Below are positions 25,215 through 33,994 of a DNA stretch of 64,000 nucleotides, piece after piece. Below the pieces are notes generated by a model. The model was given only the letters and a program-made list of their open reading frames with translations. It was not told the origin of the DNA and searched no databases. Positions within the stretch are counted from its first letter, which is position 1. The number at the start of each line of letters is the position of its first letter. Source of the stretch: Streptosporangium amethystogenes (GTDB lineage Bacteria > Actinomycetota > Actinomycetes > Streptosporangiales > Streptosporangiaceae); contig NZ_JOEQ01000003.1 of assembly GCF_000721075.1 (NCBI RefSeq), forward strand, positions 248,001 to 312,000, written 5' to 3'. The position numbers and the translations under genes were made by a program.

Positions 25215-26141
25215 ATGTTAAGTGAGCGGCATTCCTTCGAGGCCATGAAACCGCGCGGTCACTATATTCGACACGCCAACTACCTGGGAGAGATATCTCG
25301 CGTCGCCAGCGCGGTCGATCGGGCCGACGCGTCGTTCGACGTGGTGGAGGGGCTCGCGGCCCGCGCCCACGTGTCGTTCAGGTCGGCCAACCTTCCGAAC
25401 CACTACCTGCGACATCAGAACTTCCGCCTGGTGCTCTCGGAGTTCACCCCGGGCGATCGGCTCATGCATGAAGACGCGACTTTCATGTCGGTCGCCGGCC
25501 TCGTTTTCCCGCTCTGGAGTTCCTTCCGCTCGTATAATTATCCCAAGCTCTACATACGGCACCGGGACTTCCACCTATACGTCAGCGAGATCAACGCGAA
25601 CAGCCCGGAGCCGGATCGATCAGACGCCACGTTCCTCCCCGTCGACGCATTCTTGGCACCCCCCGAGACGATACGCATAGTCGAGATCGCCAACGACAGG
25701 AGGATATTCAATTCATCCGGGCCGCGTCCCCCGTTCCTGCGCCTCGACAAGCGGCTTGTCGCCGTGGCGCAGAATCACAGCCAGGACCTGGCCGGCCATC
25801 CCGGCCTTTGGGAGCGACAGCTGGACGGCTTTCCGGGGCACTACGGATCGGACAACAGCACTCCGCAGCAGCGGATCCAGATGGCGATGGGTTCCGCCGG
25901 AACGGAGAACGTCTACGTCCAGTGGTTCTGGGGCGGTAACGTTCCCCCACCCTCGGCCCGGGCGGCACACGACTGGTGGTGGCAGAGCCCGCCGCACAGA
26001 TCCAATGTCCTGAACCCGAGCCATCGGTCAACGGGTGTCGGCATCGCCACCGGACAGGGCAGAGTCCCTCAGGGCCAAGCCCATGCGGGTGAACCCGCGA
26101 CCTTCCACTACTACACCCAGGTGTTCCACTCCTCCGCCTAG
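25215..26141 (+). CDS. AbfB-repeat / CAP (SCP-like) domain fusion
   Basis: 308 residues. Residues 1-150 hold an AbfB (CBM42-like) beta-trefoil with repeats SFRSANLPNHYLRHQNFRL and SFRSYNYPKLYIRHRDFHL, an arabinose-side-chain binding module. Residues 155-305 form a CAP/SCP domain (RLVAVAQNHSQDLAG, GTENVY, SPPHRSNVLNP, STGVGIA), a fold of secreted pathogenesis-related proteins. No signal peptide is seen although both modules are usually exported. The second codon is TTA, rare in such genomes, so translation may depend on the bldA-type tRNA. Confidence 0.75.
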   Translation: MLSERHSFEAMKPRGHYIRHANYLGEISRVASAVDRADASFDVVEGLAARAHVSFRSANLPNHYLRHQNFRLVLSEFTPGDRLMHEDATFMSVAGLVFPLWSSFRSYNYPKLYIRHRDFHLYVSEINANSPEPDRSDATFLPVDAFLAPPETIRIVEIANDRRIFNSSGPRPPFLRLDKRLVAVAQNHSQDLAGHPGLWERQLDGFPGHYGSDNSTPQQRIQMAMGSAGTENVYVQWFWGGNVPPPSARAAHDWWWQSPPHRSNVLNPSHRSTGVGIATGQGRVPQGQAHAGEPATFHYYTQVFHSSA

Positions 26142-26510
26142 CATCGTGAACGGAGGCACCCATCCTAGATCATCTGGGGGCTCCGGGACTCGTTCCCGCT
26201 TGATTTTGGCGACCTGGATATACCAGGCGTCGTCCTCCAACTCCAGCAGTGGCGAGCCGTACCGGGGGATCTCCTCGATCGCCCACGCGATGGTCAGCCG
26301 AATGGCAGAGGCTCGGGCTACTGGAGCTTCACCGAGGCGACCGCGAGACACGGGAGCCACCATGTTGGCAGGCGATCGAGGCATTGATCTGATCATCCAC
26401 CGGCCTGCCCATGAACGCTGGACCAAGGTCTGCGACTGAGGATGATTGAGGAAGCCCGCGCATGGGCGTGCGGACCGAAGGTCACGCTTGTTTCCTATGG
26501 CTGATCACCG
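26142..26510 (-). pseudogene. Possible fragment of an unrecognised gene
   Basis: The minus frame reads ASAIRLTIAWAIEEIPRYGS then PLLELEDDAWYIQVAKIKRE, which has natural protein character (amphipathic helix, acidic strand), but no start with a ribosome site and no family are recognised. The remainder of the interval shows nothing. Confidence 0.25.
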
Positions 26511-26556
26511 CAACGGAGTCCCGGATCCCATAGGAACAGGATCCGGGACTCCGTTG
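26511..26556 (-). terminator. Hairpin terminator of the 94-residue secreted-protein gene
   Basis: CAACGGAGTCCCGGATCC pairs perfectly (18 bp) with 26539-26556 around a 10-base loop, 17 bp past the gene's stop. Confidence 0.7.
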
Positions 26557-26573
26557 GCGATCAAAAACCACCC

Positions 26574-26858
26574 CTATCGCCTATAAACGTGTCCGGCGTA
26601 GGCGTAACCACGGGGTCCTGTTGTCCAGGTACACGATGTGTAGTCCCAGTCGTTTAGGGCTGCGTATCTTGCCGTTTCGGATTGGCAACTCCTTGCCGCC
26701 TCGGCCTTGGCCTGTTCCCAGGTGCCTCCGCCGGGCGGGTAGAAGTAGCCGATAAACCGGATCGATGCGGCGTTGGCCGGAGCCGCACCGATTGCGACAG
26801 GTCCCAGCAAGGCAGCGCTCAACACTGCCACCAGGCCGATCTTTCTTGCCGTTTTCAC
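26574..26858 (-). CDS. Small secreted protein
   Basis: 94 residues: signal peptide MKTARKIGLVAVLSAALLGP with ANA cleavage, then about 65 residues with FIGYFYPPGGGTWEQAKAEA and two cysteines (SCQSETA, YTSCTW), probably one disulfide. No known family. It has its own terminator. The codons are less GC-rich than in the core genes. Confidence 0.65.
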   Translation of the reverse strand: MKTARKIGLVAVLSAALLGPVAIGAAPANAASIRFIGYFYPPGGGTWEQAKAEAARSCQSETARYAALNDWDYTSCTWTTGPRGYAYAGHVYRR

Positions 26859-27060
26859 TTTTCTGACCCCTGACTTCCCATCGCTCTTGTGTTGCCTGAA
26901 CAGCTGAGGAAATTAGCTCGAATGGCGGTTGTACACTGTGCACACCGAAGCCTTTCTCGGTGTTACCCAGTCTTGTTGCGGCCTCGGGGAGCCGACCTGG
27001 CTGGAGCCGAATAGGTGGCATCCAGTGAGTGTCTTGCCGAACCCCGCACAGTGGGTGGTG

Positions 27061-27402
27061 TCAGCAAAGATTTACTCCATCGAAGCGACGTGGCTCTATG
27101 GCCACCCGGCTTCCTATGGTTCCTTGGTGTTCTACCCAGGAACATGTTCCGTCCGCGCCGTACGCCCAGATGATTTTCAGGCGCATTCCGTATCCGCATT
27201 GATTCTGCGCGTATGCGGTTTGGGTGACTGTGCCTCTGTTCACCCACCCGGCGACACAGTCCGGCGCGCGCGCCAGGATCTCGACCTGTTCGCTGTCCGG
27301 GCCGGGAGAGGGTGGGCCCTGGGCCGCGAGGGCGGGACCGCCGTGCAGGAGGACTGCACTTAATCCTGCCCCAACGGACGCCAGGATCATCTTCTTCATC
27401 AT
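27061..27402 (-). CDS. Small secreted four-cysteine protein, tendamistat-like spacing
   Basis: 113 residues; AAGGAG just before ATGATG. Signal peptide cleaves near ALA. The mature protein of about 90 residues has four Cys at intervals of 19, 17 and 25 residues. Streptomyces alpha-amylase inhibitors of the tendamistat/Haim group have a similar four-Cys layout (about 15, 17 and 27), and the WAYGADGTCS segment resembles theirs, but the WRY inhibitory loop is not evident. So: secreted beta-sandwich protein, inhibitor function only suspected. Confidence 0.65.
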   Translation of the reverse strand: MMKKMILASVGAGLSAVLLHGGPALAAQGPPSPGPDSEQVEILARAPDCVAGWVNRGTVTQTAYAQNQCGYGMRLKIIWAYGADGTCSWVEHQGTIGSRVAIEPRRFDGVNLC

Positions 27403-27428
27403 TGAAACTCCTTCCCATCATATTGAAT

Positions 27429-27866
27429 TTATGGCGCTCGCAAAGATGCTTTCATAATTAAATACGACCTAACCTTCGAGGGGCAGGGCGAACGGAAATC
27501 AAATATCTCATTCACCTGCGACCCACCGGGCCAGGACTCGGCTACGGAGTGGACGTAGCGCCCGCCCGCCTGCACCTGCGAGCCTTCCACGTACGGTGGC
27601 GTCCCAGCACGGACGCCCGGTCGGTAGCCCCGGACTCCGAGAAGAACGCGAATATCCATTTCACCGCACATGTTTCGATTACAGTGATTCTTGTAATACA
27701 ACTTCCAGCCACCGGAAGCGGGGATCACCAGGACGCCGACGAATGGTGCGGACACTGCGGAATGGACCGAAGACGGCTGGACCATTAATACATCCACAGT
27801 AACCGTCGACGCCACAACTTCTTCTTTGTAGTTTTGCGGAAAATTCGCTCGGTCAATGAGTTGCAT
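27429..27866 (-). CDS. Unrecognised 145-residue protein
   Basis: Starts MQLIDRANFPQNYKEEVVAS without a good ribosome site. A beta-rich core (SAPFVGVLVIPASGGWKLYY) is followed by NHCNRNMCGEMDI and a basic C-terminus. Three cysteines and lack of a signal peptide suggest it may be the surviving C-terminal part of a larger secreted protein. It lies 27 bp upstream of the four-Cys protein in the same direction, so the two may be co-transcribed. Low third-position GC. Confidence 0.4.
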   Translation of the reverse strand: MQLIDRANFPQNYKEEVVASTVTVDVLMVQPSSVHSAVSAPFVGVLVIPASGGWKLYYKNHCNRNMCGEMDIRVLLGVRGYRPGVRAGTPPYVEGSQVQAGGRYVHSVAESWPGGSQVNEIFDFRSPCPSKVRSYLIMKASLRAP

Positions 27867-28206
27867 TCTTAATGTATCGACACAGGTAACGGATTAACAT
27901 ACTGTGCAAAGCTGATTCTCTCTGCACCCATGGCGGTAGGCCACCTACAACTTCTGCGGTACATGAACCTGGGGAGACGGCGGCATTGTCGATGAGTGTC
28001 GAAGGGGAGCAGGCCGGGTAAGCCGGAAAAGGTTCTGCCCTCGTGTGCGATGTGACGTTTCGGGTTCCTGCGTGGGCGGCAGTTGCGAGGGCGCCCATCT
28101 CAGTCGTCGCAAACTGAGTGTGGACACCCTCGTTCTGTCTCCGCGGCTACGTCTCTGTGCCGCCTCCCCTTGGCCCCGATCATCTAGACCGGAAGCGCCT
28201 CTTACC
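27867..28206. other. Intergenic, no gene seen
   Basis: No coding frame with a ribosome site or recognised similarity. It leads up to the outermost tRNA-Thr-derived repeat. Confidence 0.4.
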
Positions 28207-28252
28207 TGGGGCCGCCTTGGGGAATCGAACCCCGGACACCTGCATCACGAGT
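28207..28252 (-). repeat. Degenerate tRNA-Thr 3'-half, outer attachment-site scar
   Basis: GCCGCCTTGGGGAATCGAAC is identical to the 3' end of the intact tRNA-Thr at 38.7 kb (minus strand), and CACGAGTC still aligns with its anticodon loop. The anticodon arm has several changes. It is in direct orientation with the copies at 34.6 and 38.7 kb, as expected for att sites left by elements that insert into the 3' end of a tRNA. Confidence 0.7.
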
Positions 28253-28420
28253 CGACGGCACGTCCCAGGTCGGCGGGCTCAAGCCCTGGTCGGGCGGTAG
28301 TACGGGCCGGTGGCGTGTGACCGTGCAAAACGGCGTTGCCGTAGGGCACCACGAGGCGCTGGGTGACCGAGTGGAGTTGGGCACTCTGGCGTTACGCCTG
28401 CCTGACCGGGCTCCGGGGAC

Positions 28421-29821
28421 TTATCGAAGAGTGACGCGGTCGCCCTTCGGCGCGTGAACCGGCGAGTGGTTGGCGATGTACGACGCCAGCGCTCCCGTGT
28501 CGTCCGGTCCGCCGTGGTACACGTTGGTGCTCCCCTGCCAGGCCGGGAAGCCCTCCTGTCCGCCCATCAGGTTGTAGTTGGCCGCGATCTTGATCACCTG
28601 GGTGTCGGACACCGGAGCACCGTTCAGCGTGAGCTCGGTGACCGCTGTGCCGGTCAACGTATAGCGAAGCGAGGCTGACGGGGTCAGTACCCCGACCGTC
28701 GGGCTCGCGTACCCCAGCAGCTTCTTGAGCTGCGCGCCGGTCATCGCGTGTACGTCGACGGCGAACCCGGCGGGCTGGACGGCCCACAGGTCCTCGGCAG
28801 TGACCGGCCCGGCCTTCAGGCCCGCCTGGGGTGCGCGGATCGCATGCCTGCTGACAAGGGCGACCTGTGCGCCGGAGACCGCCTGGACTGCTTCCAGTTG
28901 GGCGTCGGCGACCAGTTCGGCCAGCGGGCCGCCCATGCTGGTCCGCGAGATGTCCTCGGCGACGACGCCGACCGTCGTGTCGGCGCTCAGCGGGCCGCAC
29001 TTGAAGTAGTAGATGATGTTGGACTTGAGTCCGTCCGGCTGATCGATCTCGATCCGGATCGAGGTCTTGCCCGACTCCCAGTCCCACTCGACCGTCTCCA
29101 GCACGGTGGTGAAGACGGCGCCGTGATCGGCCGGCACGTTGACGGCCTTCCACTCCTGGGTGCCGACGAGACGGTACCGAACAGTCTGCGCGCCGGGGGG
29201 AAGCCCTTCGAAGTAACCGTGAATCTTGAAGGTCACCGGGCACTTCACCGCGGTGGTCCGCTCGAAGGCGATGCCGGCCTTCCGCACCAGGTTCGGAGCG
29301 GGTTCCTCGTCGTCCCGCCGGGTAGGAGGCGGCGTAGCCGGGTCGTTCGGCTTTTCGGCCTCCTGGGCGGAGGTGGCCACGCTGTCCCACACGTCGCCGG
29401 TGCCCTGCCCATCAGCGGTACAGGTGACGGAGAACGGGATCTTCTTGGAAGTCTTCTTCACCGGGCCGGCCAGGCGAACCGCGCCCCAGCCACGGGCGTC
29501 GCCGGTGGCCTTGATCGACGTGGACAGCCGAACGGTCTTGAAGCCCTTACCGCCGACCTTGTAGACCTTGGCTCTGCTCTTGTCCCCGTCGCTGAAGGTC
29601 CACGCGTACTTCAGCGCCACCGGCGCCTTGACCTTCACCGTGATGGACAGCGTCACGGTCGTCGGGCAGACACCGGTATGGGCCCTGGGTGAAGCGGAGG
29701 CCGTACCGAAAACAACCGGATTCGGGGCAGCCTGCGCCCCCGAGGCAAAGGCACCGGATGTCAGAGCGACAACAGCCACCAACATCCCGATTCGGCGCCC
29801 AGACCTACCTAATAATCCCAC
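28421..29821 (-). CDS. Secreted protein with 5'-nucleotidase C-terminal domain
   Basis: 466 residues from GTG at 29821, with AGGAGAGG upstream. Signal peptide to AQAA (about 32). Residues 35-130 look like a PKD/Ig-type beta domain (LKYAWTFSDGDKSRAKVYKV), a linker follows, then a second beta domain, and from about 280 a 5'-nucleotidase C-terminal (substrate-binding) domain (AVQPAGFAVDVHAMTGAQLK, NYNLMGGQEGFPAW). The metallophosphatase catalytic domain is absent, so it should bind but not hydrolyse nucleotides. Codons 3 and 4 are both TTA, hinting at bldA control. Confidence 0.75.
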   Translation of the reverse strand: MGLLGRSGRRIGMLVAVVALTSGAFASGAQAAPNPVVFGTASASPRAHTGVCPTTVTLSITVKVKAPVALKYAWTFSDGDKSRAKVYKVGGKGFKTVRLSTSIKATGDARGWGAVRLAGPVKKTSKKIPFSVTCTADGQGTGDVWDSVATSAQEAEKPNDPATPPPTRRDDEEPAPNLVRKAGIAFERTTAVKCPVTFKIHGYFEGLPPGAQTVRYRLVGTQEWKAVNVPADHGAVFTTVLETVEWDWESGKTSIRIEIDQPDGLKSNIIYYFKCGPLSADTTVGVVAEDISRTSMGGPLAELVADAQLEAVQAVSGAQVALVSRHAIRAPQAGLKAGPVTAEDLWAVQPAGFAVDVHAMTGAQLKKLLGYASPTVGVLTPSASLRYTLTGTAVTELTLNGAPVSDTQVIKIAANYNLMGGQEGFPAWQGSTNVYHGGPDDTGALASYIANHSPVHAPKGDRVTLR

Positions 29822-29973
29822 AGTGTTCCTCTCCTGCGATCTGCGACGATGAATCGCGACAGATCTAGATATGCAAGGAATAACGGATTAGCCCGTTCCC
29901 TTGGAGGAACAGATGCTAGCCGGACCGGCCGACAATTCCACGAGGGCCGAAAAGCGGAAGGTCCGAGCGCTTC

Positions 29974-30048
29974 AAATCCCAGTGACCGTGAACGTCTACA
30001 CGCGGGTCCCGTCCCCGGAGACCCGCAAGGCGCCCGACCGGCTGAGAG
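29974..30048 (+). pseudogene. Integrase C-terminal scrap
   Basis: The frame reads IPVTVNVYTRVPSPETRKAP then DRL, the tyrosine-nucleophile end of an integrase. It matches at DNA level the last 75 bases of the integrase pseudogene at 33.84-33.92 kb with about ten differences, so it is a scar of a related earlier insertion. Confidence 0.65.
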
Positions 30049-30097
30049 CCACTGTCAGAGAAAGCCTTACAAGATCATTTCGTAAAGTGACCGAAGT

Positions 30098-30205
30098 GGT
30101 TCAGGTACACACCCTGTGAAACCAGCGGGGCTGGACGATCGACACAGATCGGGGCGGTTCGCCCGCAGGGCGGGCAGAGCCCTCCATGAAATATGTGCCA
30201 GAACC
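30098..30205 (+). repeat. Palindromic repeat element, left copy
   Basis: About 108 bp with imperfect terminal inverted repeats (GGTTCAGGTACACA ... TATGTGCCAGAACC). A second copy lies inverted at 31490-31580; the shared body includes GAAACCAGC, CAGATCGGG and AGAGCCCTCCA. This copy carries an extra 15-17 bp small hairpin (CGCCCGCAGGGCGGG). No coding capacity; MITE-like. Confidence 0.6.
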
Positions 30206-30568
30206 CGAAAAACGACAGCGGGTGGGCGGGCCACGCGGTAGCGATACTCCTTTTCCTGCCAACGTGGTCTTTTCCGGGCGCGGCCAGTGCGACGTTCTTC
30301 ATTGGACGGGCGGATCCACACCGGCCGAGGATGTGGGAAAGGCCGCCTTGACAGATTCGGCTTCTCGGCGACGCTTTCGCCCCCCCGTTGAGGAACGGAG
30401 CACTGGCGGGCGCGGATCTCGTAATAGAGGTTGTCGACGTAGGTTGATTCGCACCCTCGCTCGTGGATGGTCGGCGACAGCCGCCAGGATGCGTCCGCGG
30501 ACATGCTGGGCGACCGGTGATCCGTCGCTGGGCCGAACGAACCGTGAGCGTGTGCTGAACTGTTCGAT

Positions 30569-31333
30569 ATGGAATATCCCCGGCTCCTTGACTGCCTCGC
30601 GGCCGACTTCGGCCGCCTGCGGGCCGTCGTACCGACCAACCCCACCGCGGTGGTTCCGAGCTGTCCCGACTGGACCGTCGCCGACCTGACCCGTCACGTA
30701 GGCGAGGTGTACCTGCACAAGATTCTGACCATGCGCGGGGACGCCGAGCCCGACCCGTGGCCGCCGAGGGAACTCGCCGACGAGCAGCCGATCGCGCTGC
30801 TCGACCGTGCGTACGCCGGACTGCTCGACGAGTTCGGCGCCCGCGAGCCGGGGGATCCGGCCGGCTCCTGGTACACCCCGGATCAGACCGTCGGCTTCTG
30901 GATCCGGCGGATGACGCAGGAGACGGTCATCCACCGCATCGACGCCGAGCTCGGCACCGGGCAGCCGGTCACGCCGGTTCCGGCGGACCTCGCCATCGAC
31001 GGCATCGACGAGCTGCTCAAGGTCTTCGTGGCATACGGCGTCGCCGAGTGGGGCGACTACTTCACCGACATCCTGGCCGGCTCGCCGGGCCGGACGTACA
31101 CGGTGCGGACCGACGGCGCGGCGTGGCGGGTGCGGACCGGCCCGGGGCTGTTCTCCGTCGAAGACGGCGCTGACGACGACGCGGCCGACGTGACCGTGAG
31201 CGGCCCGCCGACGGCCGTGCTGCGCTGGATGTGGAACCGGGAGAGTGCCGGCGAGCCGAGCGGCGTGACGGTCGAGGGCGCCCCCGAGGCGGTCGAGGAG
31301 CTGCGACGCTGCATCGTCATGGCGACGCAGTGA
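30569..31333 (+). CDS. Mycothiol-dependent maleylpyruvate isomerase-family protein
   Basis: 254 residues. The N-terminal DinB-like four-helix bundle has VPSCPDWTVADLTRHVGEVY, a metal-binding His (H43 region) and ETVIHRIDAEL with the second metal His; the C-terminal domain (GPPTAVLRWMWNRES) is the MDMPI_C fold. Family members use mycothiol as cofactor for isomerisation or detoxification, cytosolic, and are specific to actinobacteria. It is flanked by two inverted copies of a palindromic repeat, an arrangement that may reflect movement as a cassette. Confidence 0.88.
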   Translation: MEYPRLLDCLAADFGRLRAVVPTNPTAVVPSCPDWTVADLTRHVGEVYLHKILTMRGDAEPDPWPPRELADEQPIALLDRAYAGLLDEFGAREPGDPAGSWYTPDQTVGFWIRRMTQETVIHRIDAELGTGQPVTPVPADLAIDGIDELLKVFVAYGVAEWGDYFTDILAGSPGRTYTVRTDGAAWRVRTGPGLFSVEDGADDDAADVTVSGPPTAVLRWMWNRESAGEPSGVTVEGAPEAVEELRRCIVMATQ

Positions 31334-31489
31334 GGCCGGTCGGTCGACCCGGCGAGCTGAGCGATCCGGCCGCCCGCACCCTTGCCCGATTCGACGGTCC
31401 GATCCGGACACAACTCAAGCGGATGCGGTGTCGCCCAGGCCCCTGACGCCTTTGTAGCTCACACCAGTCTGATCACACCGCGCCTCCCT

Positions 31490-31580
31490 TTCTGGCACAC
31501 ATTTCGTGGAGGGCTCTACCCGTCCCGATCTGCGTTGACAGCCCCGGCCCTGCTGGTTTCCCGGAATGTGTGCCAGAACC
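31490..31580 (-). repeat. Palindromic repeat element, right copy
   Basis: 91 bp bounded by TTCTGGCACACATT and AATGTGTGCCAGAA, a 14-base terminal inverted repeat, in opposite orientation to the copy at 30098-30205. The remaining sequence of 31334-31782 shows no gene. Confidence 0.65.
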
Positions 31581-31782
31581 AGGATTCAGACATCGTTGAC
31601 AAACTCGTACACCACCTCCGTGGACGCGACCCGAGGAGGCCTGATGGGCGCGACGTTGTGGGCGGAGAGCGTCAAGGCGATTCCCAACCTGGTCATTGCC
31701 CTACTGGCACCATGTGGTGATCTTGACAGAATGCCGCTTCCCACACCGATCGCTTCGACGACATGGAGATGTCGGGTCAGGT

Positions 31783-32820
31783 CTAAGGCTGAGCGTCCCG
31801 CACTCGGTCGCGTACCACCGCGGCGCCCAGCCAACGGTCATGAAGAACCCGGCCTTCGGGATCGAGGAACATCCACAGCCCGCCCGCGAGGAGACACCAC
31901 AGCCCGACGTCGGGGACGAAGGCGAGGAGAGGGAAGACCAGCGTACGGAGCACGGTCCTGCCCGTGCCCAGCCGTCCACCCGTCCGCACGGCGATGACCC
32001 GGACACCCAGCAACCGCTTGCCCAGCGTCCGCCCCCACAGAGCGTGCTGTACCCCAAAGTAAAGGAACAGCCCGGACAAGATGACCAGCTCCTCGAGGTC
32101 TGTACCGACCTGAAACAGGTTGACCTGCACCAGAAGCCCGAACCCCATCCGGAACCCCGAGCCGAGGCCGGTTAAGGACCAGACCGGTCCCACGACGACA
32201 CCCAGGACGGCAACGGCGATCAGATAGTCGACCAGGGCCGCCGCCGGCCGCCGCCACACCGTCCCGACCTGTGACGCGCCCGGCTCGTCTCCGATGACGG
32301 GCCGTACTGTACGCGACGCGGCGAACACCAGCGCCGCGGCCGCCAGGAGACACAGCTGGGTAATCCCCCAACCACCGGCCGCCGCGCCGAACCCGCCGAC
32401 GCTGAACAGCGGGATCGTCTCGCCGTAGATTCCCCGCCCGCCGTACAACCAGGCGAGAAGTTCGATGACCGCGATCAGGACGAGGAGTCCCGCCACTCGC
32501 CGGCCTGTCACCCCAGGCTCCCCGCGGCCGAGACACGCAAGGAGGCCAAGGAGAACCACGAGAGCCGGAACCGCCCAGTCCTCCGTGATCTTCATGATTG
32601 CTTCGAGATCAATGCGCAGCGGAACAAACGGTGACAGCGTCGATCCATCGCTGTACAGGCGCACGACCCCGTAGATTTGGTCGGCCTCCCCATGGATCCG
32701 AGTGAACTCCTCAAGATCGAGTCGCTCGCGCCACAGCTCCCACGTCGGGAAGGCTGCGACGGCCGCAGCCACCACCCATGCCGACAGCGCTGACCACGAT
32801 AATCGGGAGAACTGCGACAC
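31783..32820 (-). CDS. RDD-family membrane protein
   Basis: 345 residues from GTG at 32820, with AAAGGGG upstream. About seven hydrophobic helices; the C-terminal part is an RDD domain (RRPAAALVDYLIAVAVLGVV, WGRTLGKRLLGVRVIA, PEGRVLHDRWLGAAVV). RDD proteins are thought to act in ion or small-molecule transport, often Na+/H+ exchange. The N-terminal helices are not a recognised domain. Its 3' end is duplicated as a scrap at 34.8 kb. It is divergent from the broken integrase. Confidence 0.82.
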   Translation of the reverse strand: MSQFSRLSWSALSAWVVAAAVAAFPTWELWRERLDLEEFTRIHGEADQIYGVVRLYSDGSTLSPFVPLRIDLEAIMKITEDWAVPALVVLLGLLACLGRGEPGVTGRRVAGLLVLIAVIELLAWLYGGRGIYGETIPLFSVGGFGAAAGGWGITQLCLLAAAALVFAASRTVRPVIGDEPGASQVGTVWRRPAAALVDYLIAVAVLGVVVGPVWSLTGLGSGFRMGFGLLVQVNLFQVGTDLEELVILSGLFLYFGVQHALWGRTLGKRLLGVRVIAVRTGGRLGTGRTVLRTLVFPLLAFVPDVGLWCLLAGGLWMFLDPEGRVLHDRWLGAAVVRDRVRDAQP

Positions 32821-32865
32821 AATGCCCCTTTCGCCCTGAGAGCGACACCTTACGATGCCCCGGCA

Positions 32866-33931
32866 CGCACCACAGACACGACGGCCGGTACCGACAAGCA
32901 CCCCACGCTCGCCGCGTACCTGACGCGCTGGCTCGCCGAGGTGATCGAACCCAACCGAGAGCCGACCACCTACGCCGGTTACGAGGCGCTCGCACGGCTC
33001 TACATGATCCCCGGTCTCGGCAAGAAGCAGCTCGACAAGCTCACGGTCCGCGAGGTTCAGACATGGCTGAACACGCTGGTCATGCTCTGCACCTGCTGTG
33101 ATCAGAAGAAGGATCACCAACGGCCGCAAGCCAGGCGACGGTGCTGCTCCAAGGGAGAGTGCTGCAGGGAATACCCGTCTCGGAGCACGATCGCGAGCAT
33201 CCGCCGCATCCTGCGATCAGCTCTCAGCAACGCCATCCGCGATGAACTGATCTCCAAGAACGTCGCAGCGCCGACCATCCTGCCCAACGCCGGCAAGACC
33301 AAGAAGGCCAAGAACCACGGCGTGTGGAACGTCGACGAGGCTCGGAAGTTCCTTGAACACCTGCGCTCGGTGGACGAACCGCTCTACACCGCGTACGTGC
33401 TGATCCTGATTCTCGGCCTGCGGCGTGGCGAGGTGCTCGGGCTCGCCTGGGACTGCGTCGACCTCGACGGGGAACAGCTCTGGATCTCCCGCCGGCTCAA
33501 CCGAGTCCGCGGTGAGCTCCTCCACCGGGAGACGACCAAAACTGAGGACTCGACAGCCTCTCTGCCTCTGTTCGGGCTGTGCACAGCAGCGCTCCGGGAT
33601 CGTCAGCGAATTCAGGAGAAGGCCCGCCAGGATGCCGGTGAGAAGTGGAAGCACTCCGACCTCGTGTTCACCACGAAGAACGGGACCCCGATCGAGCCGC
33701 GCAACTTCTACCGCTCCTTTGAGCGCTACTGCGAAAGGGCCGGTGCCCCCGCGTCCACGACACCCGGCACACCTGCGCCTCACTCCTGGCCGCGCTCGAC
33801 GTTCACCCTCGCGTCGCGATGCGCACCCCCGGCACTCGCAAATCTCGGTGACCATGAACGTCTACACGCAGGTCCCCTCCCCGGAGACTCGCAAGGCGCT
33901 CGACCGGCTCAACCAGCACCTTGACGGCTGA
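32866..33931 (+). pseudogene. Broken tyrosine integrase
   Basis: The frame begins mid-protein (TLAAYLTRWLAEVIEPNREP, the end of the SAM-like core-binding domain) because the first 50 or so residues are missing. The catalytic domain follows with the first Arg in LILGLRRGEVLGLAWDCVDL. Near 33750 a +1 shift is needed to read RVHDTRHTCASLLAALDVHP, and a second shift near 33835 to read ISVTMNVYTQVPSPETRKAL with the nucleophilic Tyr. Two frameshifts and a lost N-terminus make it inactive. It lies about 660 bp from the tRNA-Thr repeat it probably used. Confidence 0.85.
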
Positions 33932-33944
33932 GCCACGGAACCGA

Positions 33945-33974
33945 AAGGCCCTCTCAGAGACTTGGGAGGGCCTT
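33945..33974. terminator. Terminator after the integrase pseudogene
   Basis: AAGGCCCTC (33945-33953) pairs with GAGGGCCTT (33966-33974) around a 12-base loop. It sits between convergent frames. Confidence 0.65.
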
Positions 33975-33994
33975 CGCCATGTCCATGACACCGG

